Shown: positions 48,213-57,585, counted from the stretch's first letter. The stretch is DNA of 64,000 nucleotides from Dyella telluris (GCF_014297575.1 NZ_CP060412.1:310001-374000), one strand, 5' to 3'. The notes: generated by a model from the letters alone, not told the origin. Translations and numbers: made by a program.

Positions 48213-49532
48213 TCAACCAGCCAGACGCGCGTGCAGGTCGTGGTCGTCGGCGTCTTCGATCACCACGTCGACGAACTGGCCCGGCTTGAGCAGCTGGCCG
48301 TTGGCGATGTGCACCACGCCATCGATTTCCGGCGCGTCGGCCGACGAACGTGCGACAGCGCCTTCGGCGCCAGCCTCATCGACCAGCACCTTCATGGTGC
48401 GGCCGATCTTGCGCTGCAGCTTGGCCGCGGAGATTTCCGCCTGCACCGCCATGAACTGCTCCAGGCGGTCTTCCTTCAGTTCTTCCGACACCGCGCCCGG
48501 CAGTTCGTTGGCCTTGGCACCGTCCACCGGCGAATAGGCAAACGCACCGACGCGATCCAGCTCAGCCTCGCGCAGGAAGTCGAGCAGTTCCTCGAACTCG
48601 GCATCCGTCTCGCCGGGGAACCCCACGATGAAGGTGCTGCGGATGGTCAGATCCGGCACCACCTTGCGCCAGTTGCGGATGCGCTCCAGCGTCTTGTCGA
48701 TGTTGCCCGGGCGCTTCATCAGCTTGAGGATGCGCGGGCTGGCGTGCTGGAACGGGATGTCGAGGTACGGCAGGATCTTCCCTTCCGCCATCAACGGCAT
48801 CACTTCGTCCACGTGCGGGTACGGGTAGACGTAGTGCAGGCGCGTCCACAGGCCCAGCTCGGACAGGCCTTCGCACAGCTCGGTCATGCGCGTGCGGTAG
48901 GTCTTGTCACGCCACTGGCGCTCGGCGTACTTCACGTCCACGCCGTAGGCACTGGTGTCCTGCGAGATCACCAGCAGCTCCTTCACGCCGCCCTTCGCCA
49001 GGCGCTCGGCTTCCAGCAGCACTTCATCGACCGGGCGCGACACCAGGTCGCCACGCATCGACGGGATGATGCAGAAGCTGCAGCGGTGGTTGCAGCCTTC
49101 GGAAATCTTGAGGTACGCGTAGTGCTTCGGCGTGAGCTTGATGCCGGTGTCCGGAATGATGTCCAGCAGCGGATTGCGCTTGGGCGGCAGCGCCGCATGC
49201 ACGGCGCTCATCACGCTGGCGTAGTCCTGCGGGCCGGAGATGGCGAGCACATCCGGATAGGCCTCGCGGATCAGCTCCGAACGCTTGCCCAGGCAGCCGG
49301 TGACGATCACCTTGCCGTTCTCGTGCAGAGCCTCGCCGATGGCGTCCAGCGACTCCTGCACGGCCGCATCAATGAAGCCGCAGGTGTTCACCACCACCGC
49401 GTCAGCCGCGCCGTAGCTGGGCACGATCTCGTAACCCTCGACCTTCAGCTGGGTAAGGATGCGCTCGGAATCGACGAGCGCCTTGGGGCAACCCAGGCTG
49501 ACGAAACCGACTTTGGGCGAGACCTGCGACAT
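48213..49532 (-). CDS. rimO: ribosomal protein S12 methylthiotransferase
   Basis: A 439-aa radical SAM enzyme that methylthiolates an aspartate of ribosomal protein S12. The N-terminal cluster cysteines Cys15, Cys51 and Cys80 and the radical-SAM triad Cys147, Cys151 and Cys154 ([10 protein letters not shown]) are intact. A TRAM domain closes the protein. The ATG at 49532 gives the family start [17 protein letters not shown]; a longer frame to 49880 reads antisense through the neighbouring gene. Confidence 0.96.
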   Translation of the reverse strand: MSQVSPKVGFVSLGCPKALVDSERILTQLKVEGYEIVPSYGAADAVVVNTCGFIDAAVQESLDAIGEALHENGKVIVTGCLGKRSELIREAYPDVLAISGPQDYASVMSAVHAALPPKRNPLLDIIPDTGIKLTPKHYAYLKISEGCNHRCSFCIIPSMRGDLVSRPVDEVLLEAERLAKGGVKELLVISQDTSAYGVDVKYAERQWRDKTYRTRMTELCEGLSELGLWTRLHYVYPYPHVDEVMPLMAEGKILPYLDIPFQHASPRILKLMKRPGNIDKTLERIRNWRKVVPDLTIRSTFIVGFPGETDAEFEELLDFLREAELDRVGAFAYSPVDGAKANELPGAVSEELKEDRLEQFMAVQAEISAAKLQRKIGRTMKVLVDEAGAEGAVARSSADAPEIDGVVHIANGQLLKPGQFVDVVIEDADDHDLHARLAG

Positions 49533-49637
49533 GACGTGGGGACCGTAACTATGCGGAAAACGGACCATTATATCCCAGCACGAGGCCAATCCCTGAATGG
49601 CTAGAATTCGGGCCTCGCCAACCGGGAAGCACCAGCC

Positions 49638-50309
49638 ATGGGCCAGACCATCAATCTCAACACCACGCGGATGCAGTGCATCGGCGCCTACCTGGCCCAG
49701 CCGGAGGGGAAACCCAAGGGCGGCATCGTGGTGATCCAGGAGATCTTCGGCGTCAACGAGCATATCCGCCACGTCGCCGACCGCTACGCCGAAGCCGGCT
49801 ATACCGCCATCGCGCCCTGCTTCTTCGACCACCTGGAGACCGGCGTGGAGCTGGGCTACAACGAAGAGGGCTACAAGCACGGACGCGAACTGGTGACCGA
49901 ACTGGGCCTGGACCGCGCCGTGGAAGACGTGGCCAGTGCCGCGGAAGCCATCGCGTCCGCCGGCGCCATTGGCACCGTCGGTTACTGCTGGGGCGGCACG
50001 GTGGCCCTGCTCGCCGCGCTGCGCCTGGGCCTGCCGTCAGTGAGCTATTACGGCGCCCGCAACGTACCCTTCCTCGGTGAAAAGCCCAGGGCGCCGGTGA
50101 TGTTCCACTTCGGAGAGAAGGACAAATCCATTCCACCGGAGATGGTGCAGAAGCACCGCGAGATGCTTCCCCAGATGGACGTGTTCACCTACCCCGCCGA
50201 CCACGCCTTCAACCGCGATATCGGCGCACAGTACGACGAGGCCAGCGCGAAACTCGCCCTGCAGCGCACGCTGGCCTTCTTCGACACGCAGCTGGCCAGC
50301 AACGCATGA
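49638..50309 (+). CDS. dienelactone hydrolase family protein
   Basis: A 223-aa alpha/beta hydrolase with the DLH catalytic set: Glu35 (QEIFGVN), Cys117 as nucleophile (VGYCWGG), Asp162 (GEKDKSIP) and His189 (PADHAFN). Enzymes of this family hydrolyse dienelactone in aromatic breakdown, but many members have other, unknown substrates. No aromatic-catabolism genes are nearby. It overlaps the HIT gene by 4 bp and is divergent from rimO. Confidence 0.92.
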   Translation: MGQTINLNTTRMQCIGAYLAQPEGKPKGGIVVIQEIFGVNEHIRHVADRYAEAGYTAIAPCFFDHLETGVELGYNEEGYKHGRELVTELGLDRAVEDVASAAEAIASAGAIGTVGYCWGGTVALLAALRLGLPSVSYYGARNVPFLGEKPRAPVMFHFGEKDKSIPPEMVQKHREMLPQMDVFTYPADHAFNRDIGAQYDEASAKLALQRTLAFFDTQLASNA

Positions 50310-50719
50310 GCAACCCGGCATTCGCCCTCGATCCGCGCCTGGACAATGACACGCGGCTCGTCGCATCGCTGGCTTTGTGCGATGTGCGACTGATGAACGA
50401 TGCACGCTTCCCCTGGCTGGTGCTGGTACCCCGCCAGGCGGACAAGGTGGAGATCTGCGATCTGTCGCCGGACGACCAGGCCCTGCTCTGGCGTGAAGTC
50501 ACCCAAGCCTCGCAGGCGCTGCGGATCGTCGAGCCCTTCGACAAGCTCAACCTTGGCGCGCTGGGGAACATCGTGCGCCAGCTGCACGTGCACGTGGTGG
50601 CTCGCCGCGAAGGCGACGCCGCGTGGCCGGGCCCGGTATGGGGCAGCGGCACAGCGGTGCCTTATGGCGAGCAAGCCCTGGCCGCGCTGCTGCAGACACT
50701 GCGCGAAGCCATCGGCTGA
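50306..50719 (+). CDS. HIT family protein with incomplete His triad
   Basis: A 137-aa nucleotide-binding protein of the histidine triad superfamily. The motif region reads RQLHVHVVAR (His94, His96), so the first His of the usual triad is Gln92. This Q-x-H-x-H form is found in a proteobacterial HIT branch and keeps the catalytic His. No signal peptide. It is coupled to the dienelactone hydrolase gene (ATGA) and followed by a strong terminator. Confidence 0.88.
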   Translation: MSNPAFALDPRLDNDTRLVASLALCDVRLMNDARFPWLVLVPRQADKVEICDLSPDDQALLWREVTQASQALRIVEPFDKLNLGALGNIVRQLHVHVVARREGDAAWPGPVWGSGTAVPYGEQALAALLQTLREAIG

Positions 50720-50734
50720 GGTTTCTTCAAGGCA

Positions 50735-50767
50735 CAAAAAAAGGCCCGCGAACATCGCGGGCCTTTT
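50735..50767. terminator. bidirectional terminator
   Basis: AAGGCCCGCG (50741-50750) and CGCGGGCCTT (50756-50765) pair around AACAT, with A on the left and TTTT on the right. It closes the HIT gene and the convergent lipoprotein gene. Confidence 0.9.
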
Positions 50768-50783
50768 CGTTACGCCTTGCCGC

Positions 50784-51245
50784 TTACATGTGCTGCTGCG
50801 GCGGCGGGGCATCGGCCTTCACCGGCGCCTTGTAATCCTCGAGATCACGCGCCTTGGTGTCGACCACGCTGATCTTCTTCAGCGTGCCGCCATCGTCGTA
50901 GTACACGGTGAAGCCATAGTCGATCTGCAGGCGGGCCATGTACTGCAGGTGCTGCTTGCGCACCTTGGAGTCATCGCTGGGCTCGAGCAGGACCGTCTTG
51001 GGCAGCTTGCCCTGATCCTTGAGGTAGGCGAAGTGGCTACCGGTATCCAGCGCCGACAGCACGGCGCCGTCCACGATGAACTGGCCGCTCTTGTAGGCCT
51101 GGATCACCGCGTCGAACTGGCTCTTCATGTCCGCGGTGCGGACTTCATCCTTGGTGCCGCCGCGGTGGCAGCCGGCCAGCACCAGCATGCTGCCCAGCAG
51201 GATGGCTGCACCCGCGCGGGTCAGCAGCGTGGAAAAACGGGTCAT
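50784..51245 (-). CDS. lipoprotein of unknown function
   Basis: A 153-aa protein with signal peptide and lipobox (LGSMLVLAGC). The mature part contains SQFDAVIQAYKSGQFIVDGAVLSALDTGSHFAYL, and ends Pro/Gln/His-rich (APPPQQHM). No domain is recognised. AGGAGA lies 7 nt before the ATG at 51245. Confidence 0.82.
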   Translation of the reverse strand: MTRFSTLLTRAGAAILLGSMLVLAGCHRGGTKDEVRTADMKSQFDAVIQAYKSGQFIVDGAVLSALDTGSHFAYLKDQGKLPKTVLLEPSDDSKVRKQHLQYMARLQIDYGFTVYYDDGGTLKKISVVDTKARDLEDYKAPVKADAPPPQQHM

Positions 51246-51372
51246 GCGGGATCTCCTGCAATGCATCGAAGTCAACGTTAGGAGTGTAGCGCCGCCCCGG
51301 CCCCGTGCATGGGGTCCGGACGGCAACCATTCAGGTGAACACGACCGACGCCCCGGCGGGCGCCACGCCGTT

Positions 51373-51939
51373 TCAGGTGCGCGGCAGGGTAACGCCCTGT
51401 TGCCCCTGGTATTTGCCGCCGCGATCCTTGTAGCTGGTCTCGCACTCCTCATCGGATTCGAGGAACAGCATCTGGGCCACGCCCTCATTGGCGTAAATTT
51501 TCGCGGGCAGCGGCGTGGTGTTGGAAAACTCCAGCGTCACGTGCCCTTCCCACTCCGGCTCCAGCGGCGTCACATTGACGATGATGCCGCAGCGCGCATA
51601 CGTGCTCTTGCCAAGGCAGATGGTGAGCACCTTGCGCGGGATGCGGAAGTACTCAACCGTGCGCGCCAGCGCAAAGGAGTTGGGCGGAATGATGCAGACA
51701 TCCGCTTCCACGTCGACGAAGCTCGTCGGATCGAACGATTTCGGGTCGACGATGGTGGAGTTGATGTTGGTGAAGATCTTGAACTCGCGCGCGCAACGCA
51801 CGTCGTAGCCGTAGCTGGACGTGCCGTACGACACCAGACGCCCATTGTCGCGCGTCTTGACCTGACCCGGCTCGAACGGCTCGATCATGCCGTGCTGCTC
51901 GGCCATGCGCCGGATCCACTTGTCGGATTTGATGCTCAC
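51373..51939 (-). CDS. dcd: dCTP deaminase
   Basis: A 188-aa trimeric enzyme that deaminates dCTP to dUTP for thymidylate synthesis. The family blocks [79 protein letters not shown] and GVAQMLF are complete. The start is a GTG at 51939 with GGGAG 6 nt upstream; longer frames into the repeat island are not real. Confidence 0.95.
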   Translation of the reverse strand: MSIKSDKWIRRMAEQHGMIEPFEPGQVKTRDNGRLVSYGTSSYGYDVRCAREFKIFTNINSTIVDPKSFDPTSFVDVEADVCIIPPNSFALARTVEYFRIPRKVLTICLGKSTYARCGIIVNVTPLEPEWEGHVTLEFSNTTPLPAKIYANEGVAQMLFLESDEECETSYKDRGGKYQGQQGVTLPRT

Positions 51940-52244
51940 TCGGGCTCCCGGAGGGCTGGTGTGTCGCGCCGGATGGCGTAAAGGTCGGGAAAATAGCGGA
52001 AATGGAGGGGGGGCCGCCAGTCGGGGGTGGCTGAGACTTGGATTACGGTGGCCGAGGTTGACTCGTAAGCTGCTGATGGGATTGGGCAAGTGCCTGACTC
52101 GCCACGTCGTTGAGTGCCGCCACTGGCCCATCTCGTACCTCCGCCCACCACTCGTCACCTTGGCGGAAGGTGGGGGCCAGTGACTGGACTTCGGGCCTCC
52201 GGGGGGGGCGATATCGCGATCTGGCTCGCCTGCCGCGGGCTTCC

Positions 52245-52313
52245 GACCTCCTGCCGGAGGCCGGGTCACTTTCTCTTGCGTGCCCAAGAGAAAGTAACCA
52301 AAGAGAAGGGCAC
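52245..52313 (+). repeat. 68-bp dispersed repeat, copy 1
   Basis: It begins GACCTCCTGCCGGAGGCCGG and contains the inner palindrome TTTCTCTTG/CAAGAGAAA, followed by GTAACCAAAGAGAAGGGCAC. The reverse complement of a close copy is at 52924-52991. Confidence 0.85.
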
Positions 52314-52365
52314 CCCATCGCGGCGCTGGCCGATGAAGCCGGCCAGTGCGTGAGGGTCGGCCGGG

Positions 52366-52399
52366 CTTTTCGACAGGACTTCCATGTCCTGTCGAAAAG
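52366..52399. repeat. perfect 14-bp stem-loop
   Basis: CTTTTCGACAGGAC (52366-52379) and GTCCTGTCGAAAAG (52386-52399) pair without mismatch around TTCCAT. No gene end is within 400 bp, so it is not a simple terminator. Confidence 0.85.
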
Positions 52400-52558
52400 G
52401 GATCGGCATCCTTGCCGATCCCCCTGCGGGCCTGTCGTCCGCCCCTCACCGCCGCTCAAGGGGGGCGGGTAGGTCAAAAGCGTCGAGCCGACGGCTCGTG
52501 CAGCTGCGCTGCACATCGCGTTGCGCGACGGCGTGTTGCGTACCGGCTCAGCTTGTCT

Positions 52559-52639
52559 GTAGGAGCGCACCTTGGGCGCGACCACCTGACGGAGCGGAAT
52601 CGACATGGCGCTGCGGTCGCGCACAAGGTGCGCTCCTAC
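52559..52639. repeat. GTAG-type REPIN
   Basis: A REP half starting GTAGGAGCGCACC (52559) faces its inverse ending GGTGCGCTCCTAC (52639), about 25 bp each, separated by 30 bp. The GTAG head matches REP elements mobilised by RAYT transposases. Confidence 0.85.
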
Positions 52640-52923
52640 AGGGGGTCTCGCACCGTGTGAAGTCCGTTTCTCTCTCACCTCAGTGCCCACCCCCGTCCTC
52701 TCCCGAACGGGAGAGGACGAGCGACAGGTGATGTTCAACGTGAACCACCAAGTGGCAAGGAAGGAGGTGCCGCGCAGCGGCACGACGCTCCGCGTTAAGT
52801 CCTCTTCGCTTCGGCGCGTTGCGAAGCGCTTGGAAGTACCCGCTGTGTAGAGGCGGAGGTTGCCAAGCAACACTGTTCCTCAGCCGTTCGGGCTTATCCC
52901 ACCGGCATGCTGCCAGCTTTTAA

Positions 52924-52991
52924 GGCCATTTCTTTGGGTTACTTTTCTTTGGGCCAGCAAAGAAAAGTGACTCGGCCTCCGGCAGGAGGTC
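52924..52991 (-). repeat. 68-bp dispersed repeat, copy 2 (inverted)
   Basis: Reverse orientation of the element at 52245-52313: it ends GGCCTCCGGCAGGAGGTC and contains ACTTTTCTTTG/CAAAGAAAAGT. The two copies face each other about 610 bp apart. Confidence 0.85.
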
Positions 52992-53196
52992 GAAACGCCT
53001 CCGCTGCGTAAGCGGCAACCTGGCGCCTGCGTGACTACCGAAGGCAGAAAGCCAAGTCACTGGATCCCAGCCTGCGCTGGGATGACGACTAAAGAATGAG
53101 GCGGTGAGGCGAGACCCCGCGCCTGGCCCCAACCCTCTCACCAGCGCAAAAAGGCAAAAGACGGCTCGCAAGATTCAGGCGATAAACAAGCGCCGC

Positions 53197-54285
53197 TTAC
53201 GGCGCCCCTTCCACCATGATCTTCCCAAGCCCAAGCGACTTGTTCCGCGGCATCCGCGACAAGCGCCCCGCCGCATTGCGCGCAATCTCGCGATACCGCG
53301 CCGCCAGATCCGAATCGGGCATGGCCGCCACCGTCGGCGTGCCGCCATCAGCCTGCTCGCGGATGCGAATGTCCAGCGGCAACGAACCGAGATAGGCCAC
53401 GTTGTACTGCTCGGCCATGCGCGCACCGCCGCCCTCGCCGAAGATGTGCTCCTCGTGCCCGCAGTTCGAACACACATGCGTGGCCATGTTCTCCACCACG
53501 CCCAGCACCGGCACTTCGACCTTCTCGAACATCTTCAGCGCCTTGCGCGCATCCAGCAGAGCAATGTCCTGCGGCGTGGTCACGATGACCGCACCGGACA
53601 CCGGCACCTTCTGCGACAGCGTGAGCTGGATGTCGCCCGTGCCCGGCGGCAGGTCGACGATGAGGTAATCCAGTTGCTCCCAGCGACTGTCGTTCAACAA
53701 CTGCATCATCGCCTGCGTGACCATGGGGCCGCGCCAGATCATCGGCGTTTCTTCCTCGATGAGGAAACCGATGGACATGGCCTGCAGGCCGTGCGCTTCC
53801 AGCGGAATGATGGTCTTGCCATCCGGCGACTGCGGCTTGCCGCTGATGCCGAGCATGCGCGGCTGGCTGGGGCCGTAGATGTCGGCATCGAGCACGCCCA
53901 CCTTGGCACCCTCGGCCGCCAGCGCCAGGGCCAGGTTGGCGGAAACGGTGGACTTGCCCACGCCGCCCTTGCCCGAGGCCACCACGATGACGTTCTTCAC
54001 GCCGGGCTGCGGCGCCAGCGTGCCCTGCACCTTGTGCGAATGGATGCGCGTGCCGACGGATACGGAGGCGGTGGCGATGGCCGGATCGGCCTCCAGCGCG
54101 CGCTTGATGTCCGTTGCCAGCGCGTCGGTGACACCCTTGGCCGGATAACCCAGCTGGATGTCGACGGATACGCGATCGCCGTCCACGCCGACGGCGCGCA
54201 CGGCATCGGCAAAGGGAGCACCCGTATGGGAATCAACGAGTTCGCCAAGAATGTGGCGGACCAGGGCTTCGCTCGCCTGCGTCAT
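53197..54285 (-). CDS. apbC: Mrp/ApbC family Fe-S cluster carrier ATPase
   Basis: A cytosolic P-loop ATPase of 362 aa that carries and transfers Fe-S clusters. The N-terminal DUF59-like domain (1-90) is followed by the deviant Walker A GKGGVGKST (105-113). Later blocks are DADIYGPSQPRMLG and DLPPGTGDIQLT, then the cluster-binding CxxC in VCSNCGHEE. Full length. It starts 150 bp before the divergent DUF2147 gene. Confidence 0.95.
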   Translation of the reverse strand: MTQASEALVRHILGELVDSHTGAPFADAVRAVGVDGDRVSVDIQLGYPAKGVTDALATDIKRALEADPAIATASVSVGTRIHSHKVQGTLAPQPGVKNVIVVASGKGGVGKSTVSANLALALAAEGAKVGVLDADIYGPSQPRMLGISGKPQSPDGKTIIPLEAHGLQAMSIGFLIEEETPMIWRGPMVTQAMMQLLNDSRWEQLDYLIVDLPPGTGDIQLTLSQKVPVSGAVIVTTPQDIALLDARKALKMFEKVEVPVLGVVENMATHVCSNCGHEEHIFGEGGGARMAEQYNVAYLGSLPLDIRIREQADGGTPTVAAMPDSDLAARYREIARNAAGRLSRMPRNKSLGLGKIMVEGAP

Positions 54286-54434
54286 ATCGAGATCTATGGC
54301 CTGTCATGGGGATGCCCCATTATGCCAGCGTGGCCCCGTCGACGGCCTTTGGCGGTCTCGCATTGCAGCTTGACGCCTTCGCGCAAGGTCGGTCAGGCTC
54401 CGGAACATACGCTTTCGTACGGGAGGAATCATCC

Positions 54435-54884
54435 ATGAAGTCACTGCTTCGCACTGCCATCGTCGCCGGTCTGCTGCTGGGCGCCGGCAGCGTGTTCGCC
54501 GCCGAGGTCACCCCGGTGGGCACCTGGAAGACCATCGACGATGAGACGGGCAAGCCCAAGTCCATCGTGAAGATCACCGACGAAGGCGGCGAACTGAAGG
54601 CCACCGTGGTGGAAGTGCTGCAGTCCGACGACGGCCCGCACCCGATCTGCAAGAACTGCGACGGCGAGCGCAAGGACAAGCCGATCGAAGGCATGAACAT
54701 CATGTGGGGCGTGCACAAGGACGGCGACACCGTGTGGGACGGCGGCAAGATCCTCGACCCCAAGACGGGCAAGGTCTACAAGGTGAAGCTGCAGCCCAGC
54801 GAAGACGGCAGCAAGCTCACCGTGCGCGGCTACATCGGCTTCTCGCTGCTCGGTCGCAGCCAGGAGTGGCAGCGCCAGCAGTAA
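54435..54884 (+). CDS. DUF2147 family periplasmic protein
   Basis: A 149-aa secreted protein with signal peptide (AIVAGLLLGAGSVFAAE). DUF2147 features are VGTWKTIDDETGKPKSIVKI, CKNCDGERKDKPIEGMNIMWG and DPKTGKVYKVKLQPSEDGSKLTVRGYIG. The two close Cys (CKNC) may form a disulphide or bind metal. Function unknown. GGGAGGA precedes the ATG at 54435; the longer frame upstream to 54306 is not supported. A REPIN follows the stop. Confidence 0.9.
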   Translation: MKSLLRTAIVAGLLLGAGSVFAAEVTPVGTWKTIDDETGKPKSIVKITDEGGELKATVVEVLQSDDGPHPICKNCDGERKDKPIEGMNIMWGVHKDGDTVWDGGKILDPKTGKVYKVKLQPSEDGSKLTVRGYIGFSLLGRSQEWQRQQ

Positions 54885-54900
54885 TTCCCGCCTTCTTTTT

Positions 54901-54968
54901 GTAGGAGCGCACTTGTGCGCGACCGCAGAGGCGATGGGCGCCTCGGTCGCGCACAAGTGCGCTCCTAC
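54901..54968. repeat. GTAG-type REPIN
   Basis: Two 25-bp REP halves in perfect inversion: the left begins GTAGGAGCGCACTTGTGCGC (54901) and the right ends GCGCACAAGTGCGCTCCTAC (54968), with an 18-bp spacer that itself contains GAGGCG/CGCCTC. It sits 16 bp after the DUF2147 stop and 16 bp before the DeoR stop, so it may end both convergent transcripts. Confidence 0.92.
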
Positions 54969-54984
54969 AGGAAGGCCGCGACGC

Positions 54985-55785
54985 TCAACCCGGCGTGGCT
55001 TCGGCCCGATGCACAGCCACGCCACGCGCCGTGAATGCCGCCCGGATCGACTTGTCCGCCGAATGCTCCACCACCAGGTGCTGCACGCGCGCCAGCTCGG
55101 CCACCTGATGCGCCGCCACGGCGCCCAGCTTGTCATCGGTGGCCACCACCACGGTCTCGTCGCTGGCCTCGATCATCGCCCGCTTGAACAGCGACTCCTC
55201 GCTGTCGAAACCCCAAAGTCCGTGGGCTGCATCGATGGCGCAGGCACCGGGAAAACACAGGTCCGCACGCACCCTGCGCACCTGGTCCACCGCCTGCGAA
55301 CCGGTCGCACCACCGATGGTGGTATCGATGCGACCACCAATCAGCAACACATCGAAGCCTTCGCGATCGAGCAGCACCTGCGCGATGTGCGGCGCGTTGG
55401 TGATGACGGTGAGGCGTGCGTCGCGCGGCAACGCGGCGGCAATGGCGGCGTTGGTGCTGCCAGCATCGATCAACAGCGTCTGCCCGGCCTGCACCAGGGC
55501 CGCGGCCTTGCGGGCCAGCGCCTCCTTGCGGGCGGAGTGTTCGTTCCGGCGCTGCTTCAGCGGGGTCAGCGTGACGGCCGGCAGCAGTGCACCGCCGTAG
55601 ACGCGCTTGCACAAGCCCATCGCCGCCAGTTCACGCAGGTCACGGCGAATGGAATCCTCGGAAACCTCGAACGCCTGCGCCAGTTCGGCCGCCACCACGC
55701 GACCTTCGGTGCGCAGGCGCTCCAGGATGCGTTGCTGGCGTTCTTCCGGCAGTGCGTTGCTGTCCGTTGCAGGCGACTTAACCAT
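54985..55785 (-). CDS. DeoR family transcriptional regulator
   Basis: A 266-aa sugar-metabolism type regulator. The helix-turn-helix is near residues 33-52 (VVAAELAQAFEVSEDSIRRDLRELAAMG). The C-terminal DeoRC sensor domain, of the ribose-5-phosphate isomerase-like fold, contains IDAGSTNAAIAAALP and LIGGRIDTTIGGATGSQA, which usually bind a sugar phosphate. It is the last gene of an MFS-HAD-DeoR operon and overlaps the HAD gene by 8 bp; it most likely represses its own operon. Confidence 0.94.
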   Translation of the reverse strand: MVKSPATDSNALPEERQQRILERLRTEGRVVAAELAQAFEVSEDSIRRDLRELAAMGLCKRVYGGALLPAVTLTPLKQRRNEHSARKEALARKAAALVQAGQTLLIDAGSTNAAIAAALPRDARLTVITNAPHIAQVLLDREGFDVLLIGGRIDTTIGGATGSQAVDQVRRVRADLCFPGACAIDAAHGLWGFDSEESLFKRAMIEASDETVVVATDDKLGAVAAHQVAELARVQHLVVEHSADKSIRAAFTARGVAVHRAEATPG

Positions 55786-56419
55786 GCGATGCCTCGCGCG
55801 CCGGTGCTTGAAGCAGTTCCAGTTCGATCAGCCGCCGGCGCAGGCCCTCCGCGTCGCGGAACCACCAGCCCTGCATGCCCAGCGCTTCGGCTGCCGCCAC
55901 GTTGCGTGCCGAGTCGTCGATATAGAGCGCCGTGGATGGCTCGACCTGATAGCGCTCCAGCAGGCGCTGGTAAATGCGCGGATCGGGCTTGATCAGGCGC
56001 TCCTCGCCGGAAACGACGATGCCTTCGAACCACTGCAGGAACGGGAAAAGCTGGCGCGCGATGGGAAAGGTTTCCTGCGACCAGTTGGTCAGCGCCAGCA
56101 GGCGCACACCACGCGCACGAAGTTCGGCCAGCAAGGCGACGCTGTCGTCCATCGCACCCACCAGGGTTTCTTCCCAGCGCAGGTGATAGGCGTCGATCAG
56201 CGCCGCGTGTTCCGGGAACCTGGCGCGCAACACGGCGGTGGCTTCAGCCCAGGGACGGCCAGCGTCCTGCTGCTCGTTCCACTCGCTGCTGCACACCTCG
56301 CGCAGGAACCATTCCATCTGCGCTTCGTCGGGAATCAGTTGCCGATAGAGGCGGCGCGGATCCCAGCCGATCAGCACGTTGCCCAGATCGAAAATCACGG
56401 TGTCCACTTGCTTGCTCAT
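55778..56419 (-). CDS. HAD family phosphatase, YihX-like
   Basis: A 213-aa hydrolase of the haloacid dehalogenase superfamily, subclass IA. Motif I is FDLGNVL with nucleophile Asp11; the usual second Asp is Gly13, exactly as in the YihX alpha-D-glucose-1-phosphatase type. Later motifs are LLALTNWS and LIKPDPRIYQ, then YIDDSARNVAAAE. With the DeoR regulator and MFS transporter it suggests a sugar-phosphate substrate. Its ATG overlaps the MFS stop (ATGA). Confidence 0.93.
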   Translation of the reverse strand: MSKQVDTVIFDLGNVLIGWDPRRLYRQLIPDEAQMEWFLREVCSSEWNEQQDAGRPWAEATAVLRARFPEHAALIDAYHLRWEETLVGAMDDSVALLAELRARGVRLLALTNWSQETFPIARQLFPFLQWFEGIVVSGEERLIKPDPRIYQRLLERYQVEPSTALYIDDSARNVAAAEALGMQGWWFRDAEGLRRRLIELELLQAPAREASHG

Positions 56420-57585
56420 CGCTTCACGATCCTTGCCGAAAGACCCACCAGCACCAGCAGGCCAGCCACGCCGGCGAAGGCCATCGGGAGGCTGCTGGCA
56501 TGCGCTACGAAACCAATCAATGCAGGTCCGCTCAGCAAACCCGCATAGCCCAACGTCGTTGCCGTGGCGATGGCGATGGCCGGCGGCGTGCCCGGCAGGC
56601 GTCCCGCGGCGCTGAACATCACCGGCACGATGTTCGATGCGCCCAGGCCGATCAGCACGAAGCCTGCGAGCGACGTCGTGGCATCGGCCACGCAGGCCAC
56701 CAGCAGGAAGCCGGCAACCGCCAGCGCGGCGCCGATACGCACGGCCCACTCCGGCCCGTAGCGGCCCACGAAGCGATCGCCGGTCAAGCGGCCCAGCGCC
56801 ATTGCCACCGAGAAGAATGCATAACCGAATCCGGCCGACGCGGGTGCTACACCACGGAAATCGCGCAGGAAAACGGCACTCCAGTCCAGCATCGCGCCCT
56901 CGGCCAGGAAGCTCACGAAGCACAGCAGACCGAGCAGCCAGGCCAGCGCATGCGGCATGCCGAGCGGCTCCTTCCGCGGTTCATCGATGGAAGGCGCGTC
57001 GTCCAGCAGATCGCCGCGCAACAGCAGCACAAGCACCACCAGCAGCACCGCAATGGCGCTCGCGGCCAGCGCCAGCGGCACCCCGGCCGCCAGCAGGCCG
57101 CTCATCACCGCCGCGCCGGTCAGGCCGCCCACGCTGAAAAGGCCATGGAAGCCTGACATCAGGCGCCCGCCATCCAGTCGCTCGACATCGACGGCATGGG
57201 CGTTCATCGCCACGTCCACCGCGCCCAGCATCACACCGAAGTAGAGCAACGCGGCGATCAGCGCAGCGATGCTCGACACCATCGCCAGCGCCGGCAGGGC
57301 CGCGCACATCAGCAGCCCGGAGGCCACGATCAACGTGCGATTGCCGAGCTTGTGCGCCAGCCAGCCAACGAAGGGCATGGACAGCATGGAGCCTCCGCCG
57401 AAGGCGAGCAGTGCCAGGCCAAGCTGGGCGTCATCCAGGCCAAGCCGGGCCTTCGCGTAGGGCACCATGGGCGCCCATGCGGACATGCCGATGCCGGACA
57501 CGAGGAAGATCAGGCGCGTCGCCCGCTTGGCCGACGGAATCGTCGGGCCGGGCGAGGCGCGTAGAGTGTCGGTACTGGCGTCCAA
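56416..57585 (-). CDS. MFS transporter, YbjJ-like
   Basis: An inner-membrane transporter of 389 aa with 12 predicted helices. The start is chosen as TTG at 57585, giving MDASTDTLRASPGPTIPSAK and the standard MFS length; the only in-frame ATGs are either 75 residues upstream in non-coding sequence (57810) or inside the first helix. Motifs include FGGGSMLSMPFVGWLAHKLGNRTLIV. Substrate unknown; the HAD/DeoR context suggests a sugar or related compound. Confidence 0.88.
   Translation of the reverse strand: MDASTDTLRASPGPTIPSAKRATRLIFLVSGIGMSAWAPMVPYAKARLGLDDAQLGLALLAFGGGSMLSMPFVGWLAHKLGNRTLIVASGLLMCAALPALAMVSSIAALIAALLYFGVMLGAVDVAMNAHAVDVERLDGGRLMSGFHGLFSVGGLTGAAVMSGLLAAGVPLALAASAIAVLLVVLVLLLRGDLLDDAPSIDEPRKEPLGMPHALAWLLGLLCFVSFLAEGAMLDWSAVFLRDFRGVAPASAGFGYAFFSVAMALGRLTGDRFVGRYGPEWAVRIGAALAVAGFLLVACVADATTSLAGFVLIGLGASNIVPVMFSAAGRLPGTPPAIAIATATTLGYAGLLSGPALIGFVAHASSLPMAFAGVAGLLVLVGLSARIVKR

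Larger units (their letters stand above)
51940..53196. other. 1.26-kb gene-free repeat island
   Basis: No gene is supported between dcd and the Mrp gene. The stretch is packed with inverted repeats: the paired 68-bp elements, a 14-bp perfect stem-loop (52366-52399), a REPIN (52559-52639), a 12-bp stem CGTCCTCTCCCG/CGGGAGAGGACG (52694-52719) and an ATCCCAGC/GCTGGGAT stem (53064-53083). Several open frames up to 276 aa cross it, but they contain the repeats and lack homology to known proteins. Confidence 0.85.

Noticed and set aside
52043..52873. A 276-codon minus-strand frame in the repeat island
   Set aside because: It reads through the REPIN and the 68-bp element, with no ribosome site, signal or recognisable motif.
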